Below the pieces are notes generated by a model. That model did no database searches. It saw nothing but the letters and a program-made list of their open reading frames with translations, and was not told where the DNA came from. Positions 1 through 7,553 of a DNA stretch of 10,089 nt are shown in pieces. The DNA is from Ochromonadaceae sp. CCMP2298 (lineage: Eukaryota; Sar; Synurophyceae; Ochromonadales; Ochromonadaceae), in NCBI GenBank assembly GCA_026770595.1, contig MU634805.1:1-10089 (forward strand), read 5' to 3'. Numbering within the stretch: position 1 is the first letter of the stretch; the number at the start of each line of letters is the position of its first letter. A program made the position numbers and the translations under genes.

Positions 1-186
1 GGGGTGTTGTGTGTGTGTGTGGGGGAGTGTGTATGGGGGGGTTTGTGGATGTGTGTATATATATGGTGCGAGCACGTGTATGCGGGAGGTGGGTGTGGTT
101 AGAGGTGGAGAGCGCTGGTCAAGACGACTGACCCATCCCCCTCTGCCTCTACCCTCTGCCGTCTGTCCCCTCCCCCTCCCCCTCAC
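1..186 (-). other. Start of the fourth intron of the monooxygenase gene, GT-rich
   Basis: The donor GTGAGG begins at 186 on the minus strand, directly after the codons for GYPYQ. No continuation of the protein and no convincing acceptor plus exon was found down to base 1, so the intron appears to leave the window. Bases 1-60 hold a (GT)n/(G)n simple repeat with a short TATATA run. Confidence 0.6.
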
Positions 187-2319
187 CTGGTAAGGGTACC
201 CAAACGTCATTAAGCGACACAGCGCGGCAGACTCCGGAGCCCTCTGTTTCTCATAAATAGGCAGCGCTAGGGCGATATCGTTGTGCGACTGCGTCAGGCT
301 CTCGTGCAGACAGAACACATCGTCCAGTGCTGCGTTCACGCCCTGTGAATGTGGGGGTTTTAGGGGTGTTGTGGGTTTAGGTTAGAAGTGTAGGTGCAGG
401 TAGGGTGCAGGTTTGTATGGGTAGGTTACAGGATAAGTTACAGGCACTTCATCTGGAGCTGGAAGTGCACTGTTCTCGTCGTTTCTCTGTTTATCGTGTG
501 CATCATAGAGTGCATCGTGCGTAGAGTGCGTAGAGTGTACCTGGCCCAGGTCTGGGGGAAATGCGTGGATGCAGTCACCTAGGAGCACCACGGCACTGCC
601 CCCTGCTCCCCCTGCACCCACTGCTCCCTCACCCCCTGCTCCCTCGCCCTCCTTGACAGGGGTGCCTAGTTCGCCAGTAGGGGTTGTGGGGGTGGGGGTG
701 GGTAGGAAGACAGCCTGCAGGGCTGAGCAGTGCTGGGGGGGGGGGAACACGCCCCCAGAGGAGGAGGCGAACCGATGTAGCTCCTGGGGAGGAGGGGGGA
801 GTGTGTGTGAGTTTGAGAAAGAGTGGGGGGGGCAGATCACCCTGTTCTATACTCTATACTCTATACTCTATACTCTATACTCTATACTCTATACCCTGTA
901 CCCTGTACTGTGTACCCTGCACCATGCTGCTCACCTCCTCTGCAAACAGGTCTGAGATGTTCATCTGAGGCATCTGCTTCTCCAGATAGGCCCGTAGAGA
1001 TGCCGCGTCCTTCTTCCCCCAAATCTCATGCTCAGGCAGGCAGATTACGTTGGCGCTTCTGGGGGTGTCTCCCAGCACAGGCAGCAGGCCGAAGCTGAAG
1101 CGGGTGCTGCGGGTAGTGCCGGTGGATCGAATCGCATACCCAGTCTCCGGAGTGGAGGGCTCATACCCCGCCTGCGCCTGTTCCCCCGTCCCCTGGGCCT
1201 GCCCCCCCTGGGCCTGCTCTCTGGGCAGAGGGAAGCGGTTCTGCAGGGTGAGCATCTTGTAGCGCAGGCCCGCAGCGTCACTTGCGTACTTAACCATGCG
1301 GAAGGGAGCCGCACCGGCGAGAGGGGGAGACTGGGACTGAGAGGGAGAGGGAGACAGTGTGTCCCCTGTGCTTTGCATGCTACCCGCCCCCTGCACCGCT
1401 CGGTTGCTGCTGCTGAAATCGACCTCGCCGGAGGATAGGTGGTTCCGCACGACTGAGTTTAAGCCGTCGCAGCCCAGCAGGAAGTCGCACTGCAGCTCGT
1501 CATACCTTAAATCCTTACCCGTACAGTGGGTTTTGATCACGATCTTCCCATCGAGGTGGGAAATAGACCTGCATTGGGTGTCAAACATGAGCTTTATCGG
1601 GGTATCCGTATTTTCCGTATTCTGGTTGACCTCCTGCACCCTCTTCAGCAGCACGTCCAGCAGTGCGGAGCGAGGCAGCCAGTACTTCTCGCTGGCCGCG
1701 TTAGTCACGGGCAGCTTCTTGGTGCGCACCTCTCCTGTGGTCAGCACCTGGGGGTGTGGGGTGTGGGGTGTGGGGTGTGGGGTGTGGGGTGTGGGGGTGA
1801 GTTTGCATAGGTGGGGTGTGGGGTGTGGGGTGTGGGAGGAATGCAGGTGAGGTTTCACGTGAAAAACATTGACACCTATAACCTATAACCCAGAAGAATA
1901 ACCCATAAGCTATAACCTGCAACCCTTAACATTTGCACAGAAGCAGGCACAGGCCCTACTGCTTGCTGCACACTCACCTCCTTCAGACTCGTGAACTGAA
2001 AGCTGCTCACCGCCCTCTTCGCAATCGCCCCCGTAACTCCCAGCAGGTCGGTGATCCGCTGTCCCCGGTCGGTGATCAGGTACAGGTAGGCCTTCTCGCT
2101 CTCGAAGCTGGACAGCGGCCTGCCCTCGATAATTGTTATATCCTTCCACCCGTGCTGCCGCAGCATCAGCGCGGAGCAGAGTCCTGCAGGTCCTGCGCCC
2201 ACTATTACTACTCGCTGCTTGAGGTCCAAGCCATATACGCTGAGGTGCAGGCAGAGGCACAGGCACAGCCACAGGCATTGGCGTACAGATAGGGGCCGGA
2301 ATGCCGCCAGCATCGGCAT
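187..2319 (-). CDS. FAD-dependent monooxygenase, kynurenine 3-monooxygenase-like (3' partial, 4 exons seen)
   Basis: Read on the minus strand by joining exons 2319-1978, 1747-935, 783-541 and 342-187; every junction is GT-AG and phase 0. This gives 518 residues, and the protein continues past the left edge. It is a class A flavoprotein hydroxylase, which uses NAD(P)H and O2 to hydroxylate a (usually aromatic) substrate. Visible motifs are the dinucleotide fold VVIVGAGPAG (about 37-46), the LLGCDG motif (about 204-209) and LLGDCIHAFPPDLGQ followed by GVNAALDDV (about 452-475), the FAD-ribityl GD motif, which is split by an intron. The C-terminal part with YEKQRAPESAAL resembles the algal/plant KMO-like group, but the true substrate is unknown. 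The start is ATG at 2319 or 2313; both precede a Leu/Cys-rich hydrophobic stretch that could be a signal peptide or anchor. Exon 2 has a Ser/Gln-rich insert, and exon 3 a Pro/Thr/Gly-rich insert just before the GD motif. Confidence 0.88.
848..924. repeat. Heptamer tandem array (TATACTC / TGTACCC) in monooxygenase intron 2
   Basis: Eleven consecutive 7-base units: six TATACTC, then TATACCC, TGTACCC, TGTACTG, TGTACCC and TGCACCA. The array lies inside the 151-base intron 784-934, close to its donor. The units belong to the same family as the array at 7278-7389. Confidence 0.9.
1751..1838. repeat. GGGTGTG heptamer arrays in monooxygenase intron 1
   Basis: Two blocks of tandem GGGTGTG units lie in the 230-base intron 1748-1977: about six copies from 1751 to 1796 and about three from 1812 to 1836. 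On the gene's strand they read CACACCC, and the first block runs straight into the acceptor CAG at 1750-1748, so it supplies the polypyrimidine tract. A looser heptamer stretch (TATAACC units) follows at 1877-1925. Confidence 0.85.
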
Positions 2320-2668
2320 TGGGTGGGGCAATACTTGCAGAGTTGGCCCAATGCAGATACCAGGAATAGACTGATGGAGACGCTTCAACAGTCGAACGTT
2401 GTGAGGCTCTCTTCTTGGCTCTCTCACGTGCAAGCAAAACGTGGTTTGATGCTCCAAGATGCTGGGACGTTCCCAGTCCATTTATTTTGGGATTTGACCA
2501 TTTTCTTCCACAACTGTTCTGGGTTTCTATCAAATAATCCTGGGGACGAAAGTTCCAGAGTTCAGAAGCGAAGAAGAAGCTCTTCCAAGCCATCCTCGAG
2601 GATTGGTTTGGAAGCCGGAGCTCCAGCACAGAGTTCTGCCAAAGGTCTACCCTACAGTCTTGTCTATC
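2320..2668. other. Divergent intergenic region between monooxygenase and Isd11-like genes
   Basis: This 349-base spacer separates two genes read outward, so it should hold both 5' UTRs and promoters. Open frames cross it on both strands (the monooxygenase frame stays open back to an ATG at 2481, and the Isd11 frame back to one at 2603), but their predicted peptides show no recognisable motif, so I treat them as untranslated. I see no clear TATA box or repeat. Confidence 0.5.
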
Positions 2669-2941
2669 ATGAGCGCACCCTACAGCCGATCTGCCGTGCT
2701 GGTCCTGTACCGCACCATGCTGCGCTCGTCGCTGCAGATGACCAATTACAACTTCCGGGAGCACGCGAAGAGGCGCGTGGTGGGCGAGTTTAGAGCAAGT
2801 AAGAGCTTGGTGGGAGAGGAAGCGCAGGTCAAGTACACATGGGGACTCTCGCAGAGCCTGACGCTGAAGAGGCAAGCAGCGGTCAGCCAGCTGTACCCAG
2901 ACACAGAGGGATCGGTAGCAGCCAAGTTCGTTCGCTCGTAG
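2669..2941 (+). CDS. LYR-motif protein, Isd11/LYRM4 homologue
   Basis: A 90-residue single-exon protein. In mitochondria Isd11 (LYRM4) binds and stabilises the cysteine desulfurase Nfs1, together with acyl-carrier protein, for Fe-S cluster synthesis. The sequence shows the Complex1_LYR pattern: LYRTMLR near residues 13-19, with the LYR triad at 13-15, then NYNFREHAKRRVVGEFR (27-42) and a C-terminal segment with KRQAAVSQLY (67-76), which matches the Isd11 layout better than other LYR proteins. Length is normal for the family, about 90 residues. ATG 2669 is chosen because the homologous N-terminus starts there; an in-frame ATG at 2603 would add 22 unremarkable residues. It is divergent from the monooxygenase and convergent with the CobW gene, whose stop lies 198 bases away. 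Another small LYR protein is possible but less likely. Confidence 0.82.
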   Translation: MSAPYSRSAVLVLYRTMLRSSLQMTNYNFREHAKRRVVGEFRASKSLVGEEAQVKYTWGLSQSLTLKRQAAVSQLYPDTEGSVAAKFVRS

Positions 2942-3139
2942 AAACCTCGGCTGAGAGGGGTATTGTACATAGTCTTCATTGTACGACTTGGATTCCATCA
3001 TTGTGCTTAGGATTGTAGTAGTGGCAAAAGAAAGTGTAGCTTTCACCGGTATGCTGTAGTTCTTCTCTTCTCAAGCAGAATACAGACTGTTTACATGTCT
3101 TAGGATCTTATCATCCACTAGCCTACCGGTACAGCTTAC

Positions 3140-5975
3140 TCATAAGGAGTCTAGAGCTTCTTCTATGGGAAAGGGATCTTCGTAGCGCACCCACGCCTCC
3201 CGCCCCTGCGCCATTTCTGCATCCGAGAGCAGGCAGGTGTCCAGTTTTGCCCTCAGGCTGTCCTCCTGCAGACCCACACCGATGAAGACCAGCTCCTGCC
3301 TATAGGGGGGGAGAGGGGGGTTGGGGAGGTGTGATGGGGGAGGGCGGGGGAGGGGGGAAGGGGGAACATGTGAGCACTGTACTTAGATCGAGCAATCAAG
3401 CATGACCCTTCCTCCTCCTCTAAAAGCTGCTCACCTCCTGTCTCCGTAGGGCTCTGCCCAGTCCGCCTCTATCTGCTGCAGCAGGTCTGCGGTGTCCTGC
3501 GCCTCTGCGTCATACTCTGCACTCCCACTCTCTGCACTCCCACTCTCTGCACTCTCACTCTCTGCACTCTCTACAGTCTCACTCTGCTCTGCGGAGAGGC
3601 TGGGCCAGCTATCTCTGGGCGTGTCAGCCCACCAGGGACCCCCCTCGGTGAGTGAGAAGAGACCCCCCGCCTGTGTGTAGTTGTGTAGGTGTGTGTAGGT
3701 GTGTGCAGATGTATGTATGTGTGTGTAGGTAGGTAGATGTGTGTAGGTGTGTGTGCGTGTGTTTTTGTATATATGTATGTATGTATGTATATATGTGTAT
3801 GTGTTGGTAGGTGCGTGGGTAGTTAATAGAGAGTGTGTGAGCGGCAGCAGGTAATTAGTGGGAGGGAAGTTGTGTGGGAAGGGTGGTAATATGAGTGGTT
3901 GTATAGTGTTTGTATGAGTGTTTGTATGAGTGTTTGTATGAGTGATTCATGCATGAGTGGTTGTATGAGTGGTATGGGTGGGTATATAAGTGGGAGTCTA
4001 CCTGGGACCAGACCAGGGACTCCCCCGGCCTGCTGGCCATCCAGAAGAACCCCTTCGAGCGCAGCACCGCAGCACGCTCCAACCTCTGCTCTCCCTGCCC
4101 CGCCCCACTCCCTGCCTCTCTCTCCACTGCCCCTGCCTGTCCCTCCTGTCCCTCCTCTCCCTCCTTTGCATCCTTATCTCCCTCCCCCTTGAGCTCGCTC
4201 TCCACAAAGCCCATCAGCCGAAGGGGGTGGAAAGGGCGTCTAGCTCGGTACACGAACGAGCTGATGCCGAACTCCTCTGCCTCAGACCTTCACATTTGAG
4301 GGTATGGGAATACGTGTGTGTGTGGGTATGTGAGTGTGGGTATGTAGGTATGTGGGCGTGCGAGAGACAAAGAGACAGAAGGAGACGAGCCAGAGTACCA
4401 CCACTTACTTATGCTGGTGTGAGTGTGGGCTGTTCATAGCTTGTATCCAGGCGGCTGACTGGGACACTCGGTCGAAGTCATAGCTGCGGGACCCAACCAC
4501 CTCCGATATATCTAAGACGGGGTGGGGCAGGAGTTGGGGAAGAGGGAGGATTGGGGTTGGGGTTGGGGTTGGGGTGGTGGAGGGAGAGTGATAGGGTGAG
4601 AGAGGAATAAGCGAATTGAGATGAAGAGAGCAAAGCTTAGCCCTCTACGCCTATAACCATCCCCCCACCCATCTATCCCCCTTACCAATAGCAGAACGCA
4701 CAGCCTCCACGATCTTCGCCTCTGCGTTGAGTGCCCTGAGCATAAGTCTCACCCTACTCAGCTGCTTAGCGGACACCAGGTCGCACTGTTTTATACATCG
4801 TTCGTATAGAGAGGGGGTTTATATACAATGTTAGTGTAGAGAGAAAGGGTTTATATACAATGTTAGTGTAGAGAGAGAGGGTTTATTACACATTAATGCA
4901 CATATATGGTACCTTGTTCAGCACGATGACGGAGGCGAACTCGGCCTGCGCCACCAGCAGGTCGGTGATGGTGCGACCGTCCTCAGCGTCGGATGCGATG
5001 CCCCTGGGGGAGGGGGGTGGGGGAGGGGGGGTGGAGGAGAGAGAGGAGTACTGTGATGAGAGGAATAGAACAACATAACTACTACCAATAACAAAATTAA
5101 TACCACTAACAGCACTAACAGCGAGGGAAAATTGCCAGCCCCAAGCCCCTATTACCCCCCACACACACCTCTCCTCCCCTCAGCCACCTAGTACCCTAGT
5201 ACCCATCCCCCATACCACCCTACCCCCCAGCTCACCTGGCCTGCAGCTCCTCAGCGTTGTCCATGTCCCTGAGGAAGTTGACCGCGTCAACCACCGTAAC
5301 CATGCTGTCGATGTAACTGACATCAGATAGACTGACAAGCTCACCACCCAGCCCCTGCTTTTGCCCCTGCCCCTGCTCCTGCTCCTGCCCCTGCCCCTGC
5401 TCCTGCTCCGACCCTTGTCCCTGTCCCGTCATCTGTGCCGCCCCCTCCTCCTCCCCCATCTGGAAGGTGAAGGTCTCTGCTACCGGCAGGGGCTCCGATA
5501 TACCTGTGCACTCGATGATCAGATGCTCGAACTCGCCCCTCCTGGCCAGTGCCGCCACCTCCCTCAGCAGGTCCTCCCTCAGCGTGCAGCAGATGCAGCC
5601 GTTGCTCATCTCCACCATCTCCTCTCTCTGGAACTGCACATGCGGCCGCACCAGCGCTGCGTCTATGTTCATACTGGACATGTCGTTGACGATGACGGCG
5701 TAACGCTTGCTGTGCTGCGTGGTCAATATGTGCTGCAAAAGGGTGGTCTTGCCTGCGCCCAGGAAGCCAGACAGTATCGTCACAGGCAGCTTGCGTACAG
5801 ACTCAGATAGAGCAGGTTCCGCCACCCCTGCCCCTGCTGCTCCTACTGCCCCTATCCCTGCTGCCACTGCATCGACTGCGTACAGGTGTGTGCCCAATGA
5901 GCGGTGGCTGGCCAGGCGCAGTGCATGCGCGGCGCCGAGAAGGGCAATCACAGTCCAAGCAAAGAGGAAGTTCAT
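3140..5975 (-). CDS. CobW/COG0523 family GTPase (metallochaperone), 7 exons, complete
   Basis: Exons on the minus strand are 5975-5236, 5003-4913, 4785-4686, 4511-4409, 4287-4002, 3670-3435 and 3299-3140, all GT-AG, giving 571 residues ending at TGA. COG0523 proteins are G3E GTPases that deliver metals, often zinc, to client enzymes. Seen in order: signal-like N-terminus (1-19), Walker A GFLGAGKTT (70-78), metal-binding CICC (127-130), ECTGISEP (155-162), the VVDAVNFL segment (228-235), the guanine-specificity motif NKCD (276-279, split exactly by an intron), VYRARRPFHP (357-366), RSKGFFW (421-427), GGPWWAD (450-456) and VFIGVGL (523-529). The C-terminal half matches the bacterial YciC/ZigA-like form. 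Low-complexity inserts at about 184-209, 376-412 and 468-495 explain its excess over the usual size of roughly 400 residues. The N-terminus suggests ER entry, perhaps to a plastid. Intron phases are 2, 0, 1, 2, 0, 2. Confidence 0.9.
3671..4001. repeat. Repeat-filled fifth intron of the CobW gene
   Basis: This is the longest intron of the gene (331 bases), and it is made largely of simple sequence. Bases 3674-3830 are GT-rich with GTGTGTAG and TATG runs. Bases 3908-3943 hold three exact copies of GTTTGTATGAGT, with degenerate copies up to about 3971. No other feature was found in it. Confidence 0.85.
4551..4574. repeat. Four tandem TTGGGG units in CobW intron 3
   Basis: Four exact TTGGGG hexamers lie within the intron 4512-4685. 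Four consecutive G4 runs on the plus strand could fold as a G-quadruplex; on the transcribed RNA the sequence is C-rich. Confidence 0.85.
4804..4897. repeat. Three-copy 32-base tandem repeat filling CobW intron 2
   Basis: Three units start at 4804 (30 bases, shorter and diverged), 4834 and 4866, each with GTRTAGAGAG, a purine run and GGGTTTA; the first two end in TATACAATGTTA. The last unit diverges after GGGTTTA. Together they take up most of the 127-base intron 4786-4912. Confidence 0.85.
5004..5235 (-). other. First intron of the CobW gene
   Basis: A 232-base phase-2 intron from donor GTGAGC at 5235 to acceptor CAG at 5006-5004. On the coding strand its 3' part is a long C/T tract. Removing it joins AG to G as an Arg codon, so the protein reads ELQAR followed by GIASDAEDGRTITDLL, as expected for the family. 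Confidence 0.85.
5351..5430. repeat. Coding hexanucleotide repeat (CCTGCC/CCTGCT) in CobW exon 1
   Basis: A degenerate 6-base repeat on the plus strand (CCCTGC, TCCTGC and TCCTGT variants) is translated on the minus strand as alternating Gly, Gln and Glu residues (about 184-209). It sits between the ECTGISEP region and the VVDAVNFL segment, presumably as a surface loop. Confidence 0.8.
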
Positions 5976-6501
5976 CGTGGACCCTCTGTTGTGAAGCGTA
6001 TGATACTGCTACCCTTCACTTGTTCATGCTTTGGGCTCGCCAAGCGCTCCCCACTCTCCGCGATCGACAGGGCGGTGACTGGCTTCTGCTGGGAACTGGA
6101 GCACCAAATGGCACCAAGAAACTCCACAATCTGGAGCTCTCAAGCTCCCTTTCCATCAAAGCACAAGACCCTTCGCTCTTGCAAGTCCTGGAATGCAATC
6201 CTGGGAGACCGGGCAAAACTATTACACCCCTTTCAAATATCATAAAAATTTTATAAAGCCCTAAATTATGGACACCTCGATCGAAGGGTCCCAGTCTCAA
6301 GCCCTGCGTCCAATCGCATTTTTTTGGAGACCTCGCTGATTGCCTTGCACTTGGTCTCGCCTTCCCCTTCACATCTCCACCATCACATCCCCGATCCTAG
6401 AGGATCTCACCACATCCTCTGCTCTCTGCATAAGACGAGGGGGAGAGAGAAGGAGAGAGACTTTCGCGCCGACGCACTACTGACCAACCTCTTTCCGTGA
6501 G
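5976..6501. other. Divergent intergenic region between CobW and RbfA genes
   Basis: This 526-base spacer should contain the promoters of two outward-reading genes. An AT-rich patch at 6236-6269 holds a TATAAA (6252-6257), about 245 bases before the RbfA ATG; its complement also reads as an AT-rich box for the other strand. Whether it is used is unknown. Bases 6438-6461 are a GA-rich stretch. Open frames on both strands here encode nothing recognisable. Confidence 0.45.
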
Positions 6502-7095
6502 ATGCTGAGACTGTTGTTTGTGGCAGTCCTACTGTCGATCCAGCTGTGGACGTCCACATCGTTTTCCCATGGTCGGCATAGTACAATAGCCAAGGTTTCC
6601 TCTGTTCGGAGTTTGCACATGATCCAGAGCGGGAAAGACCGCGAGAAAGACAAGATCAAGAGGACGGCCACCCGACACACAACCATCGGGCAGCAGAAGG
6701 TGGCGCGCGTGTTGCGCGACGAGCTGGCCGCCATTATCAGCACGTGCGACATAAAGGCGACTGTGTACCCGGACGAGAGCCTTCTGCGCGCAGTCTCTAT
6801 CGCAGACATCGAGTTCTCGTCCGACCTCGGGATCGCCAAAGTCTACATCTCCGTGCTCGGGAACTCCGTCGAGCGGCGACAGGTCTACGTCTGGCTGTGC
6901 AACAACATGGGGCAGATCCGCTACAGCCTCTCTCAGCGCCTGAAGAGCCTTAGACGCCTACCGGAGTTGAAGTTCGCGCTGGTGGATTCGCAGAGCAACT
7001 TCCAGCTGGCAGACGCGATGGACGAGTTCGCCCCGGACAACCGCCTGCCCGCCAGCGAGGTAGAGTTCGAGGAGGTGGACGATGACGACTGGTAG
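6502..7095 (+). CDS. rbfA: Ribosome-binding factor A (RbfA), probably organelle-targeted
   Basis: A 197-residue intronless gene. RbfA binds the 30S subunit precursor and helps mature the 5' end of 16S rRNA; nuclear copies in algae and plants serve plastid or mitochondrial ribosomes. The KH-like RbfA domain spans about 63-174: QQKVARVLRDELAAII (64-79), then the strand-forming VSIADIEFSSDLGIAKVYISVLG (98-120), a helix with NNMGQIRYSLSQRL (134-147), and the typical RRLPELKFALVDS (151-163). Residues 1-17 are a hydrophobic, signal-like segment followed by TSTSFS, which resembles the cleavage region (Phe after the signal) of bipartite plastid presequences in algae with secondary red plastids, then a basic Ser/Thr-rich stretch to about 60. 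The C-terminus is a short acidic tail ending DDDDW. The start is the first ATG of the frame and supplies the presequence. Confidence 0.88.
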   Translation: MLRLLFVAVLLSIQLWTSTSFSHGRHSTIAKVSSVRSLHMIQSGKDREKDKIKRTATRHTTIGQQKVARVLRDELAAIISTCDIKATVYPDESLLRAVSIADIEFSSDLGIAKVYISVLGNSVERRQVYVWLCNNMGQIRYSLSQRLKSLRRLPELKFALVDSQSNFQLADAMDEFAPDNRLPASEVEFEEVDDDDW

Positions 7096-7553
7096 AGCGC
7101 CAAAGAGCAAGGGGTATTGGAGAGCATTGAGGGGGCTGAGCGGCAGTGGCAGTAGTGGTAGCGGCAGTGCGGAGTCGCATCAAGTCGCGCAGGCATCCGG
7201 TCTACCTAGTAATTCTTGCAATAGTGTGGGTAGACAGGTAGAGTCCACACACAGCAGTGCTCCCGTACCTTGTTCTCTATACCCTACACCCTGTACCCTA
7301 CACCCTGTACCCTACACCCTACACCCTGTACCCTGTGCCCTGTACCCTATACCCTATATCCTGTGCCCTGTAACCTGTATCCTGTAACCTGTAAAGACAT
7401 AGACGAATTCAGCATTGGGGGATTCTGGACGTCTAACAGTCTAACGCTCGACACGCACGGTAGATTTGTTAATTTGTACAGTACCAGTAGGGAGATATGT
7501 AGGTAGGTGAAACCAAGATAAGTTCATCCTACGGCCTCCGCATCCATCATTCA
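7096..7553. other. Convergent 3' intergenic region with heptamer array
   Basis: This 458-base spacer lies between the stop codons of RbfA (plus) and the ankyrin-like gene (minus). It contains the heptamer array at 7278-7389 and no recognisable gene. No AATAAA signal was seen downstream of either stop codon; TGTAA occurs several times at 7369-7394 within the repeat. Confidence 0.6.
7278..7396. repeat. Heptamer tandem array (TGTACCC / TACACCC / TATACCC)
   Basis: Sixteen units of exactly 7 bases run from 7278 to 7389, plus a degenerate one to 7396, with no insertions or deletions. Variants include TATACCC, TACACCC, TGTACCC, TGTGCCC, TATATCC and TGTAACC. The most variable units are at the right end. 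The period equals that of the plant-type telomere repeat, but no unit is the canonical TAAACCC. Confidence 0.93.

Noticed and set aside
569-1098. Plus-strand open frames across the monooxygenase exons 2-3 and intron 2
   Set aside because: They are antisense shadows of exons plus translated heptamer repeats (Tyr/Thr/Leu periodic peptides), with no family features.
1910-3046. Long minus-strand open frame of 378 codons
   Set aside because: It crosses the Isd11-like gene and lies in a different frame from the monooxygenase exon 1; its translation has no recognisable motif and it is best explained as a chance frame in GC-rich DNA.
3899-4439. Plus-strand open frames across CobW exon 5
   Set aside because: They are antisense to a well-supported exon with conserved CobW motifs, and include repeated Met-Ser-Val/Cys peptides from the intron 12-base repeat.
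5888-6372. Open frames on both strands over the CobW-RbfA spacer
   Set aside because: Their translations lack domains and conserved motifs, overlap the 5' part of CobW or the presumed promoters, and no splice-supported extension was found.
7278-7396. CRISPR-like array
   Set aside because: The units are only 7 bases, directly adjacent, with no spacers, in a eukaryotic context; it is a microsatellite-type tandem repeat.
7278-7396. Interstitial true telomere
   Set aside because: The period is 7 bases, but none of the units is the canonical TAAACCC or its complement, so only a telomere-like origin can be suggested.
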